DNA of 64,000 nt from Hydractinia symbiolongicarpus (taxonomy: Eukaryota > Cnidaria > Hydrozoa > Anthoathecata > Hydractiniidae), in assembly GCF_029227915.1 (NCBI RefSeq), contig NC_079878.1, positions 26,809,501-26,873,500 on the forward strand, given 5' to 3'. Below are positions 24,396 through 34,944 of this stretch, piece by piece. Under the pieces are notes generated by a model. It was not told where the DNA came from. It searched no databases and saw only the letters and a program-made list of their open reading frames with translations. Positions within the stretch are counted from its first letter, which is position 1, and every line of letters begins with the position of its first letter. The position numbers were made by a program, and so were the translations under genes.

Positions 24396-26672
24396 ACGAG
24401 ACGTTCTTGGATATGATCCAATCTAAAAACCAGATTAGTTGTTCTATACATGAATATTTTACATCTAGTTTTAGCAAATATGTAGCATAATTGTGTCAGT
24501 TCTGAGAACCAATTTTCATTTCCTCTTTCTTTTCGTTACAAAATTACTTGTCATTATGCTGCCTAATTATTCGACTCGTTTAATATTAAGTTACATCCTT
24601 TTTTAATCCAAGTAAATACACCTAAAACAAATACATAAAAAATAGGAGCAGATTCTCCATATAATATCTCGTCGATTAAATATGTCATTACAAAGGTATA
24701 ATTTAGTAAACGCGAAAAAGCTTTTAACGCCAGTTTAGCAATGAAACAGTTCACCGTAGATATGATCAGATGTCTAAGGTTTAAAACTTAAAAGGTTTGA
24801 ATAAAAAAACTTTTTTTCGCTTGAAAATAGACCTTCTTACTGCATTATGAAATTTTCCTTAATAATAAAATTGTTAAGATTACAAGTTTCGCGTCGATGC
24901 CATACTGAAAACTGTCCCTGCCCGTTATAACGTTCTTGCGTGTTAAAACGTTCCTGCGTGTTATAAATTTAGACCTGTTTTTGAGCCAATAGGAAACAAA
25001 TTGTTGACACGTGACTGTATTGTTTAAAACTGTTTTTAGGACTGTTTTAAAACAGTATGCAATATCGGCTACTCGCAAGATCAGCGAAAAGTACCGAACC
25101 ATTACTTTCATTTGACACTCTCATATGCTAAAATACTTCATCTTTTTGTCACTGACGTGATATGCATGTCTCACCACGGTATGTAGATAGGTCGCTTGGC
25201 AAGTGTCATTGTTTAGAAGAGGATGTTAAGAGACTACAATGAAATTGCAAATTTTACTGGTTAGAAATTACAGAAATCTGAAGGGTTCTTTAAATGTTGT
25301 TAAAAACACAACGGCGACAGTCAAAATGTGCAACTATAAAAAACTTGTTAAATGGCAGCAATTATGCGCGACGAGAGTAATAATTTCAATAAGTTTAATA
25401 GAAAAAAATTATTTAGGATTTATGATTGTTTTCTGTTTTTTTCTGATATTTTTATATTTATCATGATTGAGATAACAAAACATCGATCCAAATTAATTTC
25501 GTTTTTTTTTGCATTTCAGTTACATAGCTAATTAGAAGATATATTTCAATTCTTATTCTGCCAGATATGTTTTTATATTCTCGTAAGATGTGACTAATTA
25601 TCTATCTCATTAATTTAATATTACAATCTTTCCGTGTTATTTCATTTTCGCTTTTCATGGCTTTTCGGTAAAGGAAGCGTCGGTAATAAGTAAGTAATTT
25701 TTTCAATTTGTGACTTATACTTTGTACCAAAATATTTTACCGACAATTTTTGCCAATCAATCATTTTTATCAACAATTTTAACTGACTTTATTTTTTGCG
25801 ACTAATAGTTTCTACCAATTATGCTCAGATTTACGCTTTTTGAATCTTCAGTTGCGCTAGATTGGAGTTGCTACTTAGAAAGTGAATTTGATAATTTACG
25901 TATTTATGTATGATATCCAATGCCTACATAGCGCTTGATTTGATATAAAAAATTATTTTGGTAATTCTTTAAAAAATTAGTAGGTGGAAAGGTGACTAGT
26001 AGAATTTAGAAGATGGCGAAGTAGCTAGCTTTGTGCTAGCTAACTAAGTAATTTTATTTGGCAGCTTTATGCTAGCTAGCTTTAGGTATGACTGAGGGCA
26101 AAAAAAAAATAGTGTTATATTATTTTTTTTACTCAATCTCAGTGTTGAAAAAACACACTGTCTCGCTTAATCAGAAATTTACGAAAATATGTCATGTTTA
26201 TAACACTGATAAACTGAGTCATCACTATGTTTTTAACTTATAAGGACAAAATCTTATAAAAATGCTATATACTCTTCACCGTAGTAACTTTTAACTTATA
26301 CTTCACTTAGCAAGTGACTAGATTTGTGCAAGTTACTTTTACCGACCGAATATTTTTTTGCAGACAAAGTTGTATGAAGGAAAAAAAATTATAATATAGC
26401 AAAATAGATGAAAATATGTCGCATTTGTTATATGTAGCTAAAAGACTTCGTGCGTGGCTTAGCATGATTGGTTTTTAGCATACATGCAGACAAACGGCTA
26501 TTATTATAGAGACATCGTAGCAAAATAGAATTCAGGGACAAACTGATGATTGTCAAACTTGTCATTAGAGGCCCAAAAATATATTTACCTTCGTCAGTTT
26601 GAGGTTAGATAACCTGATGAAGAAATATTTACCATATTTAATGCAGACTTTATCGAATCTATTATTGCACTC
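24396..26672. other. No gene seen; gctagc-rich stretch near 26020-26090
   Basis: Small frames (for example 25111-24845, -) lack recognisable domains. Several gctagc palindromes cluster around 26020-26080. Nothing else is supportable. Confidence 0.45.
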
Positions 26673-27403
26673 TTAACCCTATTCGGTCCGGGGGGGATTC
26701 CCCCCCCTGACGGTTTTTTTAATAACTCCTGATTGCTTTCTTATATGGCTATGGTACTTACTGAGTTTCAACATTTATCTATTAGACACCTGCATGCTAA
26801 ATTTTTAGGTCCCATAATTTTCAGAGGCTTTGATATTGGCCATTACTCGAAACTACCCCTAAAATCTCTATGAAATCCTTATAATGGGGAAAATATAATA
26901 ACTCCTGTTAGGAATATCGTTAGAACTTGAAACTTGCAACACAACTTTTTTCATGAGGAAGAATCATTTTGAATAATTTTGACACGTGACTAATCCGATT
27001 TCCCGATTTTGTCGGATTTTACCTGAAAATCGGAAAAAACGGATTTTCGGGCAATTTTTGGCAATGTTTTATCCGATCCATGTAAAAACCGGAAGATATG
27101 TTAAAAAAATTTATTTAGCTTTCAGAAACTTTAAACAGAATGTAAAAATTCGCTCTAGAACAAAAGTAATTATATTTTAAGCCGATAGTGGCATTTTTAA
27201 CAATTTTCAAGCTTCTGATGACGTCACAGAAAATGTGCTGACTCAAGCAAAAATTTATTGCCGCCATTTTGTTCCTTTTATGACGTACTATAAGTGTGCC
27301 AAGTTTGATTCAATTTGAACAATCCTATGAAAAGTTATTGAGGGGGGGGGGCGGAATCCGCAGTCATGGTATGTTCGAAAAACTCCGGACCGAATAGGGT
27401 TAA
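26673..27403. mobile_element. piggyBac-type MITE, 723 bp with TTAA target duplication
   Basis: TTAA at 26673-26676 and again at 27400-27403 flank the element. Its ends are inverted repeats: CCCTATTCGGTCCGGGG at the left, and the reverse complement ending ACCGAATAGGG at the right, with one extra base near the inner edge. A TTAA duplication and ends beginning CCC are hallmarks of piggyBac elements. The interior (poly-G/poly-C patches, no long frame; the 64-codon frame at 26986-27180 is not transposase-like) shows it is non-autonomous. A 68-bp relative lies at 18939-19006 and a diverged relative at 1-1165. Confidence 0.88.
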
Positions 27404-27469
27404 CGTAGAAATATAGAATATTTTTACTTTACTGCCACTATGTATCTTTTTTGTTTAATAGATACGTAT

Positions 27470-27507
27470 GACCAATTCTAATGTGCGAATGCACATTAGA
27501 ATTGGTC
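27470..27507. repeat. Perfect hairpin, 17-bp arms, 4-nt loop
   Basis: gaccaattctaatgtgc (27470-27486), loop gaat, then the exact reverse complement (27491-27507). It lies 67 bp outside the MITE and may be the end of, or a scar from, another element. It is not followed by a T-run and is not a bacterial terminator. Confidence 0.9.
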
Positions 27508-28289
27508 CCAGGTGGTCCCTAGTTACCCACGCGGTAAAAAAATCATTGACGTCACCACCTCGTTTCCAAGTGATTTGGCCTCAAAGATTAAGGTGCACAA
27601 TAATTTAATATAAGATATTGACGTTAAAGTAGTGTTATTGACGTCGCGCCATAACGTCAGAAAATTTAACATTTGAGACATAACTTTTTCGGCAACATCA
27701 AAGGAAAATGAACACATCCACATAGCCTGTCACAGACAGACAGACAAACTTGGCGTATTATAATATAGACCAGCCAATATGGCCCGTGGAAAAATCCACT
27801 AAAATAGGTTGTTTTAGACTTTTTCCTGACGTCAGCAATGCCCCGTCAAAACCCCCTAAAAATTGACGATGTCCACTATGACCGTCACATACAAAACGTA
27901 TTATCATATAAGAAGATTTTTATTGAGCCGTTTTCTAATTATAAGAAATTGACGAATTTCTTCATCATTTTGCACCCTGTTAAAGTTTATGTGCAAAAGA
28001 GTCAATGAACAGTTATAATACACATATTTTTGTAGATACTAGGATACATTTTCTAATAACAGTATAAATATATTAGCATTTTGCAAATAAAATAGAATGT
28101 ACATTGTGGACCAAATAAATATATGATAACAAAAACTTTAGAAAGTTCATTCATTAATATCACTCACATTGGGTGAAAAAATTTCACTTATCGGGCAATC
28201 GGTTTAGTTTTAAAATAAAATAGAAGTCCCCATCTAAATCTAAATTAAAAGATGTTCCATTGTTGCGGTTACATAACAAGTTTTATTAA
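27508..28289. other. No gene seen; 3' flank of P2
   Basis: Contains a gacagacagacagac microsatellite near 27730 and a stretch (28060-28110) resembling part of the 4135/7740 repeat (agtataaatat … gcaaataaaatag). No coding signal. Confidence 0.4.
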
Positions 28290-29594
28290 TTACAAGTCAA
28301 ATAAAGGGCAAGGAAATGGAAGCTTTGACAGTTGATTGATAACTTTATGATATTTGCAACGAAAGAAGGTCTGTTGTATAGAGTGAATGAATTCGATTTC
28401 TTTAAACACAGTTAGCAGACGAACATCAGAATCTTTACCATCGTATCCAGGAACTTTCAATGTTGTGTTAAATCGAAATTTGGGTGGATCTTGTTGACAA
28501 TGTGAAATTAATTGCTAAAAAAATGGTAGTTAACAATATAATAACCATTCATTTTTAACATTTTAGCCTACCACCTGCTATTGCAATGCACTGAGTAAAT
28601 GACCAAACTAAATATTAGAACTGTTTCAAGGTTGTCAGAAAGAAATTTCTAAATTCGATACGCATTATATCAATTTTAATTATAATTTTTACACAATCTT
28701 ACTTTATAAGCTGTTTGAAAAGCATTCTTGCTTTTAACAAGGATAGACTTCATCTTTATCACCTTTGACAAATAATTTCCACTCATGTAGTTCTGCAATT
28801 CGTCGATGTATATTTCAGTAACATTGGCTGCCATTACTAAGCGCTCCATCATCTAAAAAATACGAAAAAGCCTTTACACGTTTATTATGCCTAACCAAGT
28901 GTGATATCGTCCATTATTGTAACAGATAATCCATAATTATAATTATGAAAAAGAAACGAAACTTATTTATTGCGATTTTCCCAGAATTGCATTTAAGATT
29001 CTTAAAATTTACACTGCTATTTACCTCTAACGAAGGAGAGCCATTTCCATACATCCAATCGTTGTAGTTGTCACCATATCTGCACATATCGCCACAGAGT
29101 CTTACTCCTTTTCTAACCAGTTTATTTTCCTAGAACATATAGATGATTAGTCATTTCAAAGAAACGCAGTGCATTTCGTTGCGTGATCTGTGACTATGGA
29201 ACTGTTGTTCTACATAGTTTTTTAAATCATTTAGAAATCAGAGTTGTTGAGTCGGTAATCACAAGGAATAAGTTTAAATATAAATGGTTCTCACCAAACC
29301 TGCTGCTAACACAGATATAAATTCGTCATTTTTCGTAATATTTTCATCGAGTTCCTTTAGAATGTTTGTTGCGCTGCATGTCTCATCCAATTTCGCTGTT
29401 TGTATGTGTTCTCCAACAATAATGGTACTTGCCACACCTAGAAGAAAAGAATGTATCACATATAACGCTGTATATTACTTGCCCTTAGAACATATGGGCG
29501 GAGTAATAAGCACTTCTGGTTTTGTGCTCATAAAAGAACTCTTGAAGAACCATGTAAATCACTTACTAATTAAAATTTTTATTATAAATCCCAT
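28290..29594 (-). CDS. P2: secreted six-Cys helical protein, cytokine-like gene plan (216 aa)
   Basis: Five coding exons: 29594-29567 (28 nt), 29437-29295 (143), 29129-29025 (105), 28852-28703 (150), 28514-28290 (225 with stop). All introns have GT…AG borders (GTAAGT, GTGAGA, GTAAAT, GTAAGA) and phases 1, 0, 0, 0. An AATAAA overlaps the bases just after the stop (TTTATT on + at 28282-28287). The protein starts with a signal peptide (MGFIIKILISVASTIIVG) interrupted by intron 1. It has six cysteines shared with P1 and P3 (ETC; LCGDMC; SHCQQ; FRCK; FPC), a Y-x-x-W in exon 3 (YNDW), and NIT, NVT and NTT glycosylation sites. Exons 2, 4 and 5 look helical; exon 3 looks like a loop. I recognise no sequence family. 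The exon lengths and phases match long-chain class I helical cytokines, so a secreted signalling ligand is the leading inference; a lineage-specific secreted effector is the alternative. Confidence 0.83.
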
Positions 29595-31299
29595 TCCTGC
29601 TTGTTTGATTTATTCTACACTCCTCGCACGATTTCAAGTTTAAATTTCTTGTCATATTTTTAAAAGTATCGACCTTTTATAATAGCAAGGCCATGAAAAT
29701 TTCCTCTGTTTTACTGTGATTAAGACAAGCTGACACAAAACTAAAATTTATGAGAACACTTGAAATTTACTTGATTTTAAGACTTCGATAGTCTACAGAA
29801 GCACTGACGTAATTTATATGTAAGCTCGAAGGGAAGTTTTAATAATTAGCTAATGTTTATAAAATAGTCTCATTAATTAAAAACTAAAAAGTAAAACTTG
29901 CTTTTCTGCAAATTTCTAACAAGAAAGCTTCGTGATATTAGTATGCGGGTAAAACAATATGTCACTTACCTCCAGTAGAGGGAATACTTTTGTCTCAAAT
30001 GTATAATGATTAATCAATTGAATTAAATGTTCCCATTTGCACGGCGAGACAATGAGAGAATGTAGCGGGTTCGTAGGGAGAATCTAAGAGAATAAAACAA
30101 TTTTTCAACAAGATATTTATGACGAAGAATGATTAGTTTATGTTATTGCCTTCATTAGTGGCAATGATAATGAAGAAATTCTGCATTTGCAAGCCTCTGC
30201 ATCGCTTTTTTGACCTTCTTCCTTTCATGTTGTGCTGTCAGTGAGCCGTTAAACATGGAAATTTTACATGACCAAAGAGGTTGTGAAGTTGGGGACATAC
30301 AAGATTGCTCCATGTTTATGTAAAATGAACAGGACGCAGAAGGAGAATAATGTACACAAATTGTGTCAGCTCTGACTTGTTATTACTTAATTGTGATTTT
30401 TCTTAAAAAGATAACTTTTGCTTTCAAAAAAGTTATGCGATAATTAATTGCATTTAAATTTACAGTATGTCAATTTTAGAACAAAAAATTAACGACTAGA
30501 TACTAATTAAAACAGTCAGAAAATGTTATAATTAGTGCAGTAATTGTTGGGACAGTTTCTATTAGTTTAGGTAACATAAAGCACGACTTATGTTGTTCTA
30601 GATTACACGTTTTCCCTTTAAATGGTGATTTTGAATTTACTATTGTTAATAAACGAATTATATTTGTAGCAAAATGACTTAAAGGAACTTTCGTGGACGT
30701 GATTACTATACTTCAAGGTTTGCTAATAACGCTAATTTTACGTACAAATCTAAAAGAAAGAGATACTTAGCAGATGATTTCCCCACTTTTAATAAACGAT
30801 ATTATGAAATATGTACGTAGGCCATGTGGTAATTATTTCTCGTTTCGCCTTCCCAATCATCTTCATATTGAGCCCTTTTTGACTCGTTATAAACCTACAC
30901 TGCACCAACTAATTATTAGGCTGTTACAGCATAAATTTCACCAACTTACTTCAAAAGAGTTTCCCATGTTTGGTGAAGCAATGATAGGTTGCTTTTATTA
31001 CATGGTTTGACTACCCTTACACCATCTTACATCAATTGCAATCGAACTTGAAAAGATAACACGAAAACTAAGCAACATAAATTAACCACTAAACCCTATG
31101 AATAATCATTTAGACTTTCGCTTTTTTATGATAGCGTCATAGAAAAACATTTCTATTTTTGAGCGCCTGGTAAATGTCATATTTTTCAAGCTATTTTGTA
31201 TCTTTTAAAGTCACGATTTTTAGTGCATTTCAAAAGGGCTTGCTGGCAAATAATTACCAAATATGGGAAGAATCTGACGTGTATTTTACACAATCAAAA
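29595..31299. other. 5' flank of P2; no gene seen
   Basis: No supportable coding region. A 78-codon plus-strand frame (30774-31010) has no domain or splice partner. If P2 is regulated from this side I cannot name a site. Confidence 0.4.
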
Positions 31300-33960
31300 T
31301 AAAGTCTAAGCCTGCTTACTCACTTCTGTTGCTATTACCAATGATACGTCGGTATAATTATTATGATATCCTATCGACCCTTTCAGAAGTCTGTATAGAG
31401 GGGTATCAAAGGTCAAGGTAGCCATATCAACCCTGGTTGCTTCTTCAATGGGGACCATGCCTAGAATCTTCCACTTTTTGTCATCCAGGAAGCAGTACTC
31501 GTCATCCAGCTGATGATAGGCAAGTGGTAGTCGAAGGTATTATACCTTCGACTACTACTACTTATAATCATACTGGCCGTATTCCTTACTAGCTTCAACG
31601 TTTCTGTCTCAGGGTTGTATATAAAGTCAAGCGTTGGTAGATCTTGAACCATGGTCAACCCCGTAAATGTTGTTGCTTTTGAAAGAGTGTAGTGCGAGAT
31701 TTTTCTATCTGCATTATACTGCTCGCTCATGTATTTTTTGTTGCCCTTTGCATAAAGATCTACTGATAAGGTGATACTTCCGCGAAAACCTTTTCAAACA
31801 TGAGGATCGTGTCGTAGTCTGTTAGAAGTTCCAGCTTCATTTATATATACTATAGTGCTGCCTTCGATGCTAGTCCCGATGCAGTGTGAGAATGCGTGGG
31901 ATCTCTATTCCGGCCTTTTTCACATTGCACTTATAGCTGTCTAGGCAGACATCTCGGAAATTCTAAATACCATAGAGGAGCAACATGTCAGTAGAAAGGG
32001 AGATTTGGTGACAATCACCAAGCGCAACCTGATTACCTTCTGACGTGTTACTATTCCTGACTTACTGTTTGTACTCATAGTCATTATCGGAGATTCCAGA
32101 CATATTGAGCTTGCTGTAGAACGACTCTTTGGTAGGTAACTCAGTCTCCTCGAACCGTTTCCAATCATCCATGTATTCATACGGGTACACTATATTTATG
32201 AGTATCAGCCTGAAAGCACCATCCTGATTGAAAAGTCATGTCATGGAACGTAGGCTTGACTATAGCCCTTTTTTCTGCAACTGCTTCGTTCGGGCTTCCT
32301 AGCTTACATTCCATCCATCTAAATCCAGCGACGTAATTGTCCAATATGTCCTCAGGTTCCATACGCTCCTGCTCACATTCTTTGCACTTCATTCCGGCGG
32401 TACCCGTACCGGTCAGGTTGCTTGAAAGCTTGCCCAGGAATCTACAACTATCGATGAACCTTAACTCCATTTTCTTGTGCATTTTCTTCCCGGTGAATGT
32501 TTTAGTACTACTATCAATACTTATAGCAATACTTCGACTTTGATGGTGAAAGTGATATATTTCTGCGAGTTCAGACGCGCATTGTAGCCGCTTAAATTAT
32601 GGAACATTCTTATCTTATGTCGTTCTTATGTGCTGCACTTTGATGGAGACCCATAAAGTTACAGTTTTCGCAGACCTTGGATGCTGCAGGAATTTATCGT
32701 GCAATTGCTTCACCTCGTTCTCAAGATGACCTACAAATTCCTCTACGCAATGGGTCTGGAACATTGCTATAGGCAAACTTGTTGTGCGTGCACGTGTTAA
32801 GCTTCTTGGTCTTGCTTTCTCTAGCATCGTCTACTGGAATAAGTAAACTTTCAACACCATCGTAATATTTTAGCCATTCTTTCGCTCTTCTTGTGCATGG
32901 CGACCGTGGCTGCCTCATGATCGATTCAATATTCGTAGTACTTGTCTTTTGACTCGGCTGTGTTGATTCACGCAATTCAGACAGAAATGCATCGCCTTTT
33001 TGATTTTATAATGGCCTAATAGCCGGAAAGGTTTTTGTTGCCAATGTATTTAATCTTTTTTTCATCTGTGATTAGGTGTACATTCACTTGCTAGCTGCGT
33101 GTAATGTTGTGCTCTATGGTGTTAATGCTCTTCTCTGTGATGTAAAGCGCATTCACTGCTATGTCTGGACTGTGCTTCTCAACGTTAAATATGCGGTTGA
33201 AAGCCAATAGGAACTCTATTTCTTGCCTATTGTAGTCATCTTCAAACTCCAGTCTTGATATTCTTTGAGGATGCAGAGATGCTATGACGCTCCACTTGAA
33301 ATACTCTTCGTCTTCATTCTTTGGATGGATGATGGACTATTTAGTCCCAATCCATGCAGGCAGAGCGATGTAGGAAGAGCGCATTGTGAGTTGCTGCTTA
33401 TGAAAATCTACGTTAATGGGGATGATCCGACTTATAGCAAAGACTCTCGCCGTTAGGGCAGGGTGTTCCGCATGCTTCTTGGTCTGCTCAAACATGGAAT
33501 CCAGAGCATCGTTAACGCTGCTGCCTTGAAAAATATCCGTGAGGTTGTTGCTGAAGACGCTTTTAATTCTTGTATAGTCCTCTGAATGCTTCTCTGTTTC
33601 CTCCTTCATATTCCTCGGTTCGAGCTGCACCATATTATCCACATGGACAAGTGCGTCTTGACAGATTCCATCTTCTTCACTTGATCCTTAATTAATGTTT
33701 TGACGCCAGTTATTACCATACCAGTATACCCGTCAACACTGTTGCTGCTTTGGTTATACCAGGAATGCAGAGTCTCAGGAAGGTCTTGTACAGCGCGTGC
33801 TTATGCTCTTGGAGGGTTAGATCGGGATCGTGTCTTTCCTTCTCGAGGCTCCTCATATATGAGATTTCTCTTCTTTCGACGCCATTAAATGCCCTTTCTA
33901 CGCGCTTCTTTATAGTCTTTAACATTATCAGCCATTTATACCATACACGGCAATTGAGAA
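31300..33960 (-). mobile_element. Degraded Polinton/Maverick relic (protein-primed DNA polymerase B)
   Basis: Minus-strand fragments in collinear order resemble the type B DNA polymerase of Polinton-like elements. They are KNEDEEYFKW (near 33318) after FAISRIIPINVDF; LRFIDSCRFL (near 32460, exonuclease region); YPYEYMDDW with LPTKESFYSKLNMS (about 32186-32100); and LELLTDYDTILMFEK (near 31840). They are split over different frames with in-frame stops (for example TAG just after PAWIGTK near 33336). The palm motif that normally reads D-x-x-x-LYG is not recognisable. The 70-codon frame at 33925-33713 may be an N-terminal part but I cannot identify it. No terminal repeats, integrase or capsid genes were found. 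The element is dead. It lies between P2 and P3. Confidence 0.75.
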
Positions 33961-34944
33961 TATCCCATTCTTAAGGACTTAAGGTCACTAATGTCGGGGG
34001 GAACGGTCCCCAGATTTATTCACGTGGAAAAATCCCAGTATATTAAGGATTAACAAAAGAATTATTGGCTGTCTCTATAGATGTAGAAACATGTCCTTTT
34101 ACAATCCTACGTAAAAGGGATTTCCAGAAGGATCATGAAGTCTCATTCTTCGCATTTGCATGATTGAGAATTCAGTTTATTTTCATTCTTATGAACCTTG
34201 CGATATTCTATCAAATATATTGACTTGTATTTTAACACGCATATTAAAACGTTATACCACTCACTTTTTTTATTTACGCATATTACTGCACAGACGGCGC
34301 GACGATATTCTATTTTTAAACATGAAATGAAATATTATCGCATGGCGCACAGCGAAATATCGCTTCGCCGCCCAACCAATTTAATTAAGACTTTATCTTA
34401 AGAAAGTGAGTTCTAGCAAACTATTGTAACTTTCTATGGAAGATTGTTATTGAAGTAAAAGGTACGGGTATTTATTTGAAGAAAATTTACAAACTCTGAA
34501 TAATTGTATGTCAACTATATTTGTTGGACAATTGCTTTTTTAAATAAATAAATATATTAATAAATAATGTCGTCTTAATTAAATAAAATTTCCAAGCGTG
34601 AAATTTTACTATTTAAACTTTAAATGTAGAAAAAGCATGTTAGAGTGAACATTGAATATAAAGAACTTGCCAATTTAGTGAGCTAATACACTTGTCACTC
34701 GTTTCACTGTAAGACACAAGGTAAAAGAAGGAGTGGATGTCACAGAGGTGTATTAAACGAAGAGAATATCAGAATGTAAAAATATCGTTAAACTGCATGA
34801 TGCATGATAGAATTACAGTATTGTATATGTCAAACCTATTTCAGTGTTATATAGGAGGCAACGTTATCTTAATGGTTGTATGGTAATATTAACTTTTAAG
34901 GATTCAATGGCCAGCGGCAAACGGTCAAAACATTGTTCCTAATT
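33961..34944. other. 3' flank of P3; no gene seen
   Basis: AT-rich, with aaataaataaatatattaataaat near 34540-34565. No coding feature is supportable. Confidence 0.4.
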
